Notes: generated by a model not told the origin, from the sequence alone. A stretch of DNA of 41,856 nucleotides from Chitinophagaceae bacterium (GCA_947456805.1 CANGTN010000016.1:1-41856); one strand, 5' to 3'. Counted from the first letter of the stretch, positions 1 to 6,785 are shown. Program-made: numbers and translations.

Positions 1-9
1 AATACTATC

Positions 10-279
10 ATGCGCACAGCACAAAAAATAAAAGAGTTGCGTGTAAGAAGACAATTAACACAAGAGCATTTTGCCAATTTAATAAATATACAATGTACCA
101 GAACATATCAAAATATTGAAAATGGGATGGTAGAACTGAAGCTTTCAACAATTGCTTTGATTTGTGAAAAACTGAATATTCCAATTCATGTTTTACTTAA
201 TAATGAAATAACTATCGATGATTTTTTAATGGAGGAGTATATATTTAAAAAAAATAATGCCGCACAATTAAAGAAGTAA
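10..279 (+). CDS. small XRE-family helix-turn-helix regulator
   Basis: An 89-residue protein that is essentially one helix-turn-helix of the XRE/Cro family (about residues 5-62). It has the usual pattern: a basic first helix (KIKELRVRRQLTQ), a turn, a recognition helix and the segment IENGMVELKLSTI. It probably binds an operator and regulates nearby genes, but no operator could be identified. The last 25 residues are charged and hydrophilic. Only nine bases precede the ATG in this window, so the promoter is not visible. A near-identical copy without its first three codons lies at 2098-2358. It is the only plus-strand gene in an otherwise minus-strand accessory block, and convergent to the lipoprotein pair at 411-1734. 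Family is sure; target is unknown. Confidence 0.88.
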   Translation: MRTAQKIKELRVRRQLTQEHFANLINIQCTRTYQNIENGMVELKLSTIALICEKLNIPIHVLLNNEITIDDFLMEEYIFKKNNAAQLKK

Positions 280-364
280 TCAAACGATTTGTTTAGCTAT
301 GAAATTTAATCTTTAACTAGATTTTATTTGCTACAACAGCTGAAAGTTGAGAATATTTTTAAAA

Positions 365-398
365 ACAGACACTCACTATAAAAATTAGTTGAGTGTCT
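365..398 (-). terminator. rho-independent terminator of the 1734-411 lipoprotein pair
   Basis: The arms CAGACACTCA (365-374) and TGAGTGTCTG (389-398) are perfectly complementary over 10 bp around a 14-base loop. On the minus strand the stem is followed by TTTTT. It lies 13 bases past the stop of the 411-1085 gene. It could also end the plus-strand XRE transcript, though the T-run is on the minus-strand side. Confidence 0.85.
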
Positions 399-410
399 GC
401 AAATTGAAAT

Positions 411-1085
411 TTATATTTCTAATTTTATTTTATCAATCCATTCACTGCCCCACCATTCTTGTTTATCAAAATTTACTAGTATTATATGGATCCTAGCTTT
501 CTTATTGTCTTTTATTGCGTTTATATTTTTTCTGATATCGTGGGTTTGAAAAGTACTCCCCATGTAAAGAGCAAACGGTATTAAAACAATATAATCAACT
601 AAGCTATTTTGGGCATAATTTATTTGTCTTTTACCAGTAAGGTCAGTAAAACTTTCATATAGTTTGTTTAAGTATAAGAATGTAGTATCCGATACAACAA
701 CTCCGCTATCATTTGTGTATTTATTTAAAAAATAATTACTTGGAAAGCTGCTGATATTATTTAATGGGTTTAAATTTTTTAATATCTCCGGAAAAGATCT
801 GTAACATACTACTCCATTGCTATATCCATAAGATACAAAAGTGCCATTACTCTTAAATACAAAAGGAAAATTTTTTGACAGTTGAAATTGAAAAAATAAC
901 TTATAAAAATTACCAGGTGAAATTGCAACAATTTCATCAGCAACTATTTTTTTCTTATTTACCCAATTTGTAATACTTGTAATATTTTCAACTCTAGGTT
1001 GTTGTATATTAGAGACAACCTTAACCATATTACATGATGTTAATGCAATATATAAAATCAATAAACAAATAGCAAGAAATTTCAT
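411..1085 (-). CDS. hypothetical lipoprotein, second gene of module 1
   Basis: A 224-residue protein with a signal peptide and lipobox LTSC (lipidated Cys18), so it is expected to be anchored in a membrane facing the periplasm or outside. No known domain is recognised. The mature part is soluble-looking and rich in Asn, Ser, Phe and Tyr, with a hydrophobic stretch near residues 165-180 (DYIVLIPFALYMGS). It starts 10 bases after the stop of the lipoprotein at 1096-1734 and is followed by the terminator at 365-398, so the two form one operon. In layout it matches the second genes of the other two modules (2479-2742 and 4700-5410). Function is unknown; it could partner the first lipoprotein. Confidence 0.75.
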   Translation of the reverse strand: MKFLAICLLILYIALTSCNMVKVVSNIQQPRVENITSITNWVNKKKIVADEIVAISPGNFYKLFFQFQLSKNFPFVFKSNGTFVSYGYSNGVVCYRSFPEILKNLNPLNNISSFPSNYFLNKYTNDSGVVVSDTTFLYLNKLYESFTDLTGKRQINYAQNSLVDYIVLIPFALYMGSTFQTHDIRKNINAIKDNKKARIHIILVNFDKQEWWGSEWIDKIKLEI

Positions 1086-1095
1086 AAATAAAGAT

Positions 1096-1734
1096 TTAGA
1101 TTACTAAAGTAATTGGTAAGGTTACACTACCAAATTCTCCATCAGAATGATTAATATTATAAATTCCGATTGGAACCCAAAATCCTCTATAAATTGTACC
1201 ACCAATGCTTATAAAATTTGGTAGTTCAAATAAATCTTCATCTTCAATTTCAAAATTATTATTTTTAAATTCATCTTCAGGAAGTTTATTTCTAAAACTT
1301 ATTTTAACGAAGCCATTACTATAAAATGTATAATCTCCAATCATTTTTCTAGAAACTGAATTATTTTCAGGGCATCTCCCTGCACTAGCACCAAACGGAA
1401 AAATTGAACCATCTTTACATCTTACATACCCTCTATGTCCACATCTGAAGCCAATTCCTCTTGTACAATTTGATTTGCAAGTTGCAATTTGCCAAGATAC
1501 TCCTACAGCTACTTGTCCACCATGTGCCCAACATGGATCATTGTATCCAGCTCCACCTTCTTCATCGTCTAAACCAGGATTATCGGGTGCAATTTTGGAA
1601 TGGCTTACTATTTTCGACGGATCGTACTTAATTTCTAAGATCTTTAACCTGGAATCGATTTCTGTATTTTTATTACAGGAGTAAATTAAAAATCCAGTAA
1701 ACAAAATTGCTAATATTAAAATTATTTTTTTCAT
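1096..1734 (-). CDS. Cys-rich hypothetical lipoprotein, first gene of module 1
   Basis: A 212-residue protein with signal peptide and lipobox IYSC (Cys20). The middle (about residues 68-125) is rich in Cys, Gly and aromatic residues. It has six cysteines in the order PCW, TCK, NCT, RCG, RCK, RCP, which could form three disulfides or bind metal outside the cytoplasm. The C-terminal third is a beta-rich, Cys-free region. No family is recognised. The gene lies directly downstream of intergenic repeat copy A, whose end comes within about 45 bases of the ATG. The same position relative to a repeat is seen for the lipoproteins at 2779-3411 and 5421-6506. That it is a surface or secreted effector is only inference. 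Confidence 0.75.
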   Translation of the reverse strand: MKKIILILAILFTGFLIYSCNKNTEIDSRLKILEIKYDPSKIVSHSKIAPDNPGLDDEEGGAGYNDPCWAHGGQVAVGVSWQIATCKSNCTRGIGFRCGHRGYVRCKDGSIFPFGASAGRCPENNSVSRKMIGDYTFYSNGFVKISFRNKLPEDEFKNNNFEIEDEDLFELPNFISIGGTIYRGFWVPIGIYNINHSDGEFGSVTLPITLVI

Positions 1735-1775
1735 AATATATCAATTTTAAAATATAAAAAATAAGTTACTATACA

Positions 1776-2098
1776 CAGTAATTTCTACTGCATCGTCACC
1801 AAAAATGTCTATTACTTTCTTGTGCTTCATTGTCATTTGGTAAGGCTCTTTATCGTCCTATATTGACTTTAAAAGTTAGGCGGTATATTTTTATTTTTTG
1901 ATGTATCAAAATTCTTAGGTGTATTTATTACTTCCAAGAATTAGACTTCTCTTTATACGAAGATTGATTTCGTATTACCTGAAGTTCAACTTCGCTTTGT
2001 GTATGTTTTATACTGTGTAGTACTAATTTCGGACACAGTCCGACAAAATTGTTCAGACACAAGTGACCCGCTAATGCGGAACACTTGAGCCAGTGAGG
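1776..2098 (-). repeat. intergenic structured repeat, copy A
   Basis: About 320 bp that recur nearly unchanged at 3431-3771 and partly at 6529-6785, always in the same orientation and always just upstream of a minus-strand lipoprotein gene. It contains the same inverted repeats as copy B, including GAAGTTCAACTTC, an ATACGAA/TTCGTAT hairpin, a TTCGGAC-type hairpin and a CAAGTG/CACTTG hairpin. In this copy the TTCGGAC arm is followed by CGACAAAA, so that hairpin is one pair shorter. The repeat ends at GCCAGTGAGG, where it joins the truncated XRE copy. It fills the gap between 1735 and 2098. An open frame of 70 codons inside it (1928-2140) runs into the XRE remnant and is not believed to be a gene. 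Confidence 0.9.
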
Positions 2099-2358
2099 CA
2101 CAAAGAATAAAAGAGCTGCGTGTAAGAAGACAATTAACACAAGAACATTTTGCTAATTCGATAGATATACAATGTACTAGAACATACCAAAATATTGAAA
2201 ATGGGATGGTAGAACTGAAGCTTTCAACAATTGCTTTGATTTGTGAAAAACTGAATATTCCAATTCATGTTTTACTGAATACAGAAGTATCAATAGACGA
2301 TTTTTTAATGGAGGAGTATATAGATAAAAAAAACAATGCTGCACAAAAGAAGAAGTAA
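2098..2358 (+). pseudogene. 5'-truncated copy of the XRE regulator
   Basis: From codon 4 onward this is a close copy of the regulator at 10-279. Most residues are identical (AQRIKELRVRRQLTQEHFAN and onward), the same spacing is kept, and it ends with its own TAA. The first three codons, including the ATG, are replaced by the end of repeat copy A. The frame upstream reaches a TGA within five codons without ATG, GTG or TTG. The body has no frameshift or internal stop, so the loss of the start looks recent. Read-through use of an unusual start cannot be fully excluded. Confidence 0.82.
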
Positions 2359-2429
2359 TTAAACGGGATTATTAGTTTAAAAATTTAGAAATTTCTCTAA
2401 TGAAATGCTTTTTGTGAAATAAATTATTT

Positions 2430-2466
2430 AAAAGGCATAAGTGATTTTATAAAGCTTATGCCTTTT
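2430..2466 (-). terminator. rho-independent terminator of module 2
   Basis: Perfect 12-bp stem, AAAAGGCATAAG (2430-2441) with CTTATGCCTTTT (2455-2466), around a 13-base loop. Both strands end in T-rich sequence. It lies 12 bases past the stop of the minus-strand gene at 2479-2742 and about 70 bases past the XRE remnant, so it may act in both directions. Confidence 0.85.
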
Positions 2467-2478
2467 AAATTTAAAAGC

Positions 2479-2742
2479 TTATTTAATTATGTACAATGTA
2501 ACTATTGAAGCAACAACTAAACCTACAATGATTATTATTTTTTGAGCTAAGTAATTTTTTTTGTCTTTAATATTTGATAGCTGTTTGTAATAAGTATAAC
2601 TAAAATAAATAGATATTATTACCAATATACCACCGAGCAATAGTTTTATAAAAATTGATTCTACTAAGTACATAATTACTAACCATATTAAAATAAGTAT
2701 GTAACTTATAAAATTCTTTTTTTGTATAGCATTATTTAACAT
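2479..2742 (-). CDS. small membrane protein, second gene of module 2
   Basis: An 87-residue protein with three likely membrane segments (about residues 11-27, 31-50 and 66-86), separated by a short polar, Lys-rich stretch (SNIKDKKNYLAQK). There is no lipobox and no recognised family. It starts 36 bases after the stop of the Cys-rich lipoprotein at 2779-3411 and is followed by a strong terminator, so the two are probably cotranscribed. A small multi-pass protein behind a secreted Cys-rich protein resembles the layout of immunity genes. That is inference from layout only. Confidence 0.7.
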   Translation of the reverse strand: MLNNAIQKKNFISYILILIWLVIMYLVESIFIKLLLGGILVIISIYFSYTYYKQLSNIKDKKNYLAQKIIIIVGLVVASIVTLYIIK

Positions 2743-2778
2743 ATATGTGCATTTAATTTTTTAAATATTCATTTATAA

Positions 2779-3411
2779 TTAACACCCTCTCAAACATGCA
2801 TCTAAACCAGCACAGGCCCCAATATAACAAACTACAGCTCCCCATACTGTTTCAACAAGTAGGGCGCAAACGCCAGCAGAAATGTAATATTGATTTTCAC
2901 ATGCTTTTTGACATTTAGATTTTGGACCATCTGGAGCTTTTCCTAAATTATTTGAATAATTATTCAATACAATTTCAATTGCTACTGAAATCTCTTTGCT
3001 TCTTTTTGGAGATTCCAAATTTAAAATTTCAGGAAATTCTTTTTTTATTTTTTTTGATAATTCAAAATTATTGAATAATAAACTAGCCATTTCTTCTCCT
3101 TTGTAAAACTGAGAATTTAATTTTTCTTTAATTGAATCAATATTATTAATTGAGACTCGATTTAAGGAATATAAAAAAGTGCTTTTATTTAAATCATTAT
3201 TATAAAAATATGAATTCTTTTTTGCACTCAATAGTGCCAATGATTTTAATTTCTCAAGATTTCGAACAAATACTTTAAAATCTTCTGAATTTGAAAGTTG
3301 TTTTGATGAACTTTGTACTGTATTAGTAGAAACATCATTTTCAAACTTTTCATGTTTGTTGCAACTAGTTATCAATTGTGTAATAATGATAAAATAAATA
3401 ATTTTTTTCAT
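2779..3411 (-). CDS. lipoprotein with Cys-rich hydrophobic C-terminus, first gene of module 2
   Basis: A 210-residue protein with signal peptide and lipobox ITSC (Cys17). The middle (about 25-160) is polar, charged and helical-looking. The last 45 residues change character. They follow a GKAPDGPKSK linker and contain seven cysteines in a hydrophobic, Gly/Ala-rich context (KCQKAC, VCALL, VVCYIGAC, DACLRGC). This could be a disulfide-bonded peptide released from a lipoprotein-like leader, or a structural tail. No family is recognised. It lies about 20 bases downstream of repeat copy B and upstream of the small membrane gene at 2479-2742. Confidence 0.75.
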   Translation of the reverse strand: MKKIIYFIIITQLITSCNKHEKFENDVSTNTVQSSSKQLSNSEDFKVFVRNLEKLKSLALLSAKKNSYFYNNDLNKSTFLYSLNRVSINNIDSIKEKLNSQFYKGEEMASLLFNNFELSKKIKKEFPEILNLESPKRSKEISVAIEIVLNNYSNNLGKAPDGPKSKCQKACENQYYISAGVCALLVETVWGAVVCYIGACAGLDACLRGC

Positions 3412-3430
3412 TTTCTTTTTTTAAATAATA

Positions 3431-3771
3431 AATAAAGTTTCCAACTGCAGCAATATTTACTGTATTGTTTCAAAAAAATATCCATTACTTTCTTGTGCTT
3501 CATTGTCATTTGGTAAGGCTCTTTATCGTCCTATATTGACTTTAAAAGTTAGGCGGTATATTTTTATTTTTTGATGTATCAAAATTCTTAGGTGTATTTA
3601 CTACTTCCAAGAATTAGACTTCTCTTTATACGAAGATTGATTTCGTATTACCTGAAGTTCAACTTCGCTTTGTGTATGTTTTATACTGTGTATTACTAAT
3701 TTCGGACACAGTCCGAAAAAATTGTTCAGACACAAGTGACCCGCTAATGCGGAACACTTGAGCCAGTGAGG
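3431..3771 (-). repeat. intergenic structured repeat, copy B
   Basis: The most complete copy, about 340 bp, nearly identical to copy A over most of its length. Four inverted repeats stand out on the plus strand: ATACGAA/TTCGTAT (3628-3648), GAAGTTCAACTTC (3654-3666), TTCGGAC/GTCCGAA with a 3-base loop (3701-3717), and CAAGTG..CCGC/GCGG..CACTTG (3733-3760). It ends at GCCAGTGAGG, after which A and B differ completely. The other end runs to about 20 bases before the ATG of the 2779-3411 lipoprotein. A 60-codon open frame (3601-3783) on the minus strand spans the hairpins and is judged spurious. Confidence 0.9.
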
Positions 3772-3789
3772 AAATGCTACCAATAAAAA

Positions 3790-3811
3790 CGGCGTAGTTA
3801 ATACTACGCCG
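3790..3811 (-). terminator. rho-independent terminator after the tiny membrane genes
   Basis: Perfect 9-bp stem, CGGCGTAGT (3790-3798) with ACTACGCCG (3803-3811), and a 4-base loop. On the minus strand it is followed by TTTTTATTG. It lies about 65 bases past the stop of the gene at 3878-4054. Part of its right arm (TACGCCGAGT) matches the 15-bp direct repeats at 3838 and 4073. Confidence 0.85.
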
Positions 3812-3837
3812 AGTGTACGTTTTGTATATTTAAATGA

Positions 3838-3852
3838 TACGCCGAGTTGAGG
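3838..3852. repeat. 15-bp direct repeat, left copy
   Basis: TACGCCGAGTTGAGG, identical to 4073-4087. The two copies bracket the 58-residue gene at 3878-4054. A shorter match (TACGCCGAGT) lies in the terminator stem at 3805-3814. Confidence 0.8.
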
Positions 3853-3877
3853 AGCTATTCAGCTTTTTGTAAATACT

Positions 3878-4054
3878 TTATTGTTTAATTTTTTTTGATT
3901 TCCAAAAATATATCAGGTAAATAAAAACTAAAGAAACTACAAGATATATACTAATTACATATATATTTCCAAAAACCTTCTCGGGAAATGCAAAAGCAAT
4001 CACCATTGTCACTAAATAAAAATATAAGCCAAATCTGGCTGGTTTCTTGTTCAT
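3878..4054 (-). CDS. tiny two-pass membrane protein, 58 residues
   Basis: A short reading frame from ATG (4054-4052) to TAA (3880-3878). The protein begins MNKKPARFGLYFYLVTMVIA. It has two likely membrane segments (about residues 9-24 and 31-50) and a basic tail ending in KSKKIKQ, which suggests both ends are cytoplasmic. It lies between two identical 15-bp repeats, 44 bases downstream of another small membrane gene (4098-4346), and a terminator follows at 3790-3811. No family is recognised. Support comes from the clean ATG, the hydrophobic pattern with a basic tail, and the operon layout. The length is short enough that chance cannot be excluded. Confidence 0.6.
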   Translation of the reverse strand: MNKKPARFGLYFYLVTMVIAFAFPEKVFGNIYVISIYLVVSLVFIYLIYFWKSKKIKQ

Positions 4055-4072
4055 GTTTTTATGTTTTAAAAT

Positions 4073-4087
4073 TACGCCGAGTTGAGG
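4073..4087. repeat. 15-bp direct repeat, right copy
   Basis: TACGCCGAGTTGAGG, identical to 3838-3852. It lies in the 43-base gap between the minus-strand genes at 4098-4346 and 3878-4054. Thus each of these genes is followed by a copy on its 3' side. Confidence 0.8.
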
Positions 4088-4097
4088 GTTTGTACTT

Positions 4098-4346
4098 TCA
4101 GAATAAAAAATAAATCAAAAAAATTAGAATTGAAATACTTGTTGCAATTAGATATAAAATTATTTTGGATGATTTCATCATTGCTTCAATCTTTTTATTT
4201 CTAAAAATCAAATAAATATTTACTAATGCCAAAATAAAAATTAATAAATAGTAGAGATACTTATATTTCGAATTAGCTGAACCTAATTGACTAGCAAATA
4301 TTATAAAGCAAAATGTCAGCAAAGGAATAATTTTTATATTTCTCAT
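4098..4346 (-). CDS. small hypothetical membrane protein
   Basis: An 82-residue protein with three likely membrane segments (about residues 5-24, 29-47 and 60-82). A short basic loop (FRNKKIEAMMKSSK) lies between the second and third. The first segment could also act as a signal peptide (FASQLGSANS). No family is recognised. It precedes the 58-residue membrane gene at 3878-4054 in the same direction, and both appear to end at the terminator at 3790-3811. Unlike the lipoprotein modules, it has no repeat copy upstream. Confidence 0.6.
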   Translation of the reverse strand: MRNIKIIPLLTFCFIIFASQLGSANSKYKYLYYLLIFILALVNIYLIFRNKKIEAMMKSSKIILYLIATSISILIFLIYFLF

Positions 4347-4614
4347 ATTTTTATTGATGTTTCAATTCAATCATTTAATAATAAGATCTTGAAAAGCATG
4401 TCGAACATGCAATATTATATAAAAGCATATAAATAAAAAACCTATAATTTTTATAACTTTAAATAAAGTTCTTTATTTTACAAATAAAATTTTTAAAGTT
4501 TCGACACGTTATGATTTTGTTATTTCCATTTGTTCCTTCATAGTTTTTTTTGGACTCTAGCTTTTACAGAAAAACTTTGCATTTGTTATTTTGTTGGTGT
4601 GTTAATCTACAATA
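4347..4614. other. intergenic stretch without a recognisable gene
   Basis: Very AT-rich and without a convincing reading frame. It holds one small perfect hairpin, GCATGT-CGA-ACATGC, near 4397-4411, and a TTTAAA-rich inverted stretch near 4457-4505. The promoter of the minus-strand gene at 4098-4346 should lie here, but no good TAnnTTTG box was found. Confidence 0.6.
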
Positions 4615-4646
4615 TAAAAAAGGGAGTGAGTTAAATTACTCCCTTT
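4615..4646 (-). terminator. rho-independent terminator of module 3
   Basis: 9-bp stem, AAAGGGAGT (4619-4627) with ACTCCCTTT (4638-4646), and a 10-base loop. On the minus strand it continues into a T-run and then ATATTG. It lies about 55 bases past the stop of the gene at 4700-5410. Confidence 0.85.
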
Positions 4647-4699
4647 CAATTTTCTTAAATTATTTACCAGACAACAAGAATTAAGAGGCTACTCTTAGT

Positions 4700-5410
4700 T
4701 TAAAAATAAATATTTAGCTTATCAATTAATTGATTTACCTCTCTTTCTTTTATTTTCTCAATAAAATTTCTTTGTATTTCAAAACTTATTGTACGTTTAG
4801 GAAGATTTTTTTTTAACTCCAAAGAATATTTAGGTTTATAAATTAATTTAATTTTGGTTAGTTTTAAATTGGTTATGCTATCAATTTTTTTTGAGAATGT
4901 AAATGCAACATCATTGTAGTCATTATCGAATTCATAAATAATTGAATCATAAAGTACTTCTCCATAATTTTTTTTAGTGGTAAATTCCATTATCAATTTT
5001 GATTTTTTAAATAATTTCTTAGTGATATATGATGAATTAATTGGGAAATCGCATCCAGAGTTATACATACAATTTTTTATAAGAAATGAATCAGCATTCA
5101 TAATTTTAGGAAGCTTTTCATTATCCATAGGCGTATAGAATACTCCGTAAAAATTATTTTTTTTAGCAAGAAAATATGATTCACTTCCTATAACTTTTGA
5201 TTTTGTATTTAAATTTTCAACCTTAGGAAGTTCATGTAAAATAAAATTTTTATTATAATATAAAGTAACTGTGTCTTGAATGGTAAGTACCTTATTATGT
5301 TCATTGAGTAACCAAGGATAACTATATACAATTCTAATTGAACTGAGAGTATCTGAGTTATGATAAACTTGAGATTTTGCAAAAAAGCAAACCAATAATA
5401 ATTTAAACAT
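4700..5410 (-). CDS. hypothetical exported protein, second gene of module 3
   Basis: A 236-residue protein with a short hydrophobic N-terminus (MFKLLLVCFFAKSQ) that looks like a signal peptide ending near residue 14. No lipobox and no recognised domain. The mature part is rich in Lys, Asn, Tyr and Ile, with alternating beta-type segments. The frame is also open from a TTG directly before the ATG; the ATG at 5410 is the natural start. It begins 10 bases past the stop of the 5421-6506 lipoprotein and is followed by a terminator at 4615-4646. The pair are therefore probably cotranscribed. Confidence 0.7.
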   Translation of the reverse strand: MFKLLLVCFFAKSQVYHNSDTLSSIRIVYSYPWLLNEHNKVLTIQDTVTLYYNKNFILHELPKVENLNTKSKVIGSESYFLAKKNNFYGVFYTPMDNEKLPKIMNADSFLIKNCMYNSGCDFPINSSYITKKLFKKSKLIMEFTTKKNYGEVLYDSIIYEFDNDYNDVAFTFSKKIDSITNLKLTKIKLIYKPKYSLELKKNLPKRTISFEIQRNFIEKIKEREVNQLIDKLNIYF

Positions 5411-5420
5411 CAATAATATT

Positions 5421-6506
5421 TTATGGTTGAGCAGACATCATTCCACTAGAACTAGTAAAAATTTTACTTACTGGAGGTATTCCAATACTTGAATTACTAC
5501 CAGGTAAAGAGCAAGAAAGTACAGATGAGACAGTTTGTTGAAAAATTACCTGCATCCCTGCGTATAAAATGGTTGAAACTGCTGCAGTTTCAGGAGTAAA
5601 TGAAGGTAAACCCGTACCCTGTGTAAAACTCACAGAAACGCCTGGAAGTGTATTGCCACTCATATTTATACTTTCATGTTTTAATTCAACCCAAGACCAG
5701 GTTTTTGATGTTGGATCCAATTTTACTTTACCTGATTCAATAGAACTAAGATTATAACCTAGCCCCTTAAGACAAATCCATTTTTTTTGAACAGGTTTTA
5801 CAAATGAATTTGGTTCAAAATTTCCAGATACTGTACTTAAAAATGTATTATCAGTTATACTAGCAGCTACTGTAATATAAAAATTATCAGTTTGATTTGT
5901 GATGCAATTATTAATATCACCATTATTTCCACCTCCACCACCGTTGCCATTATGCGTATTACATTCTGTCCAAAGATATATCTCACCTATCAATTCACCG
6001 GTTTCGCCATCGGTTGTTGTCCAATACCAATCAATACATATATCATCTGTAGGGTTTAGCAGTTTCGACAGGTTATCACCTTCAAGTTTATATGATTGAG
6101 AATTGTACTTTGCAGTTATGCATGATTGTGAGGTGTTGCCTTTTGCGTTAATATTATTTGGAATGTAATAAATTTTATTCGTTTCAGTAAAACTATTTAA
6201 ATCTATCATACTACTGGATAATGGAATTTCACTCACTAAATTAATTCGTTTTGATGAATTAGCATCAAGAATAATATACTTGAATATCTTCTTTGCATTT
6301 GCATCTGCGATATTAAAAATAGTTTTTTTATTAGTTCCATTCCCTTGACTGAAAACCTCTTTTAATTCTTTACCATCAGTTTTCATAAAAACTTGTAATA
6401 ATGTCATTTGTTTTTCAACTTTGTTATCAATTACAACTTTGTCTTGTTTTTTACAAGCTGTTATCAATATCAATATTGATAATAGAAAAGCCAATTTGTT
6501 TTTCAT
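5421..6506 (-). CDS. hypothetical lipoprotein with Gly-rich linker, first gene of module 3
   Basis: A 361-residue protein with lipobox ITAC (Cys18) followed by KKQDK. Residues about 20-185 form one domain, ending in an aspartate/tryptophan-rich segment (DDICIDWYWTTTDGETGE). A low-complexity linker follows (NGNGGGGGNNGD, about 186-198), then a second region to the end with hydrophobic and Ser-rich stretches. Four or more cysteines lie in the mature part. The DWYW-type segment before a Gly-rich linker recalls N-terminal regions of secreted Bacteroidota lipoproteins, but no named family is assigned. It lies about 20 bases downstream of repeat copy C and upstream of the exported protein at 4700-5410. 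Confidence 0.75.
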   Translation of the reverse strand: MKNKLAFLLSILILITACKKQDKVVIDNKVEKQMTLLQVFMKTDGKELKEVFSQGNGTNKKTIFNIADANAKKIFKYIILDANSSKRINLVSEIPLSSSMIDLNSFTETNKIYYIPNNINAKGNTSQSCITAKYNSQSYKLEGDNLSKLLNPTDDICIDWYWTTTDGETGELIGEIYLWTECNTHNGNGGGGGNNGDINNCITNQTDNFYITVAASITDNTFLSTVSGNFEPNSFVKPVQKKWICLKGLGYNLSSIESGKVKLDPTSKTWSWVELKHESINMSGNTLPGVSVSFTQGTGLPSFTPETAAVSTILYAGMQVIFQQTVSSVLSCSLPGSNSSIGIPPVSKIFTSSSGMMSAQP

Positions 6507-6528
6507 TTTAATTTGGTTTGTATTATAA

Positions 6529-6785
6529 ATAAATTTTCCAGCAGCAGCAATATTTACTGCATCGTTTCAAAAAAAAATCCATTACTTTCTTGTGCTTTAT
6601 TGCCATTTGGTAATGCTCTTTATCGTCCTTTATTGGCGGTAAAAGTCAGGCAGTATATTTTTATTTTTTGATACATCAAATTTCAAATGCATATTTGGTG
6701 CTGCCAAGAATCAGACTTCTTTTTATACGAAGTTTGGTTTCGTGTTACCTGAAGTTCAACTTCGCTTTAGGTATGTTTTATAACG
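6529..6785 (-). repeat. intergenic structured repeat, copy C (diverged, shorter)
   Basis: About 255 bp, clearly related to copies A and B but with many base changes. It keeps the lipoprotein-proximal end, the ACGAA/TTCGT hairpin with a changed loop, and GAAGTTCAACTTC. It ends near 6785 and lacks the distal TTCGGAC and CAAGTG hairpins. The arms of the hairpin are kept while the loop changed, which favours a structural role over coding. It lies directly upstream of the 5421-6506 lipoprotein. Confidence 0.85.

Noticed and set aside
1928-2140. 70-codon frame on the minus strand within repeat copy A
   Set aside because: The frame crosses the hairpins and then runs antisense into the XRE remnant; copy C breaks it. 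Differences between copies do not favour silent positions.
3541-3560. GTTAGGC in repeats A and B resembling an integron attC core site
   Set aside because: No partner RYYYAAC site at a suitable distance, copy C has GTCAGGC instead, and there is no integron integrase in the window.
3601-3783. 60-codon frame on the minus strand within repeat copy B
   Set aside because: Same hairpin-derived translation as in copy A, with a different N-terminus after the repeat edge. Sequence similarity is explained by the DNA repeat.
5899-6099. Plus-strand frame rich in Pro and Leu opposite the Gly-rich linker
   Set aside because: It is the antisense of GGGGG codons in the lipoprotein gene and has no start region or signal of its own.
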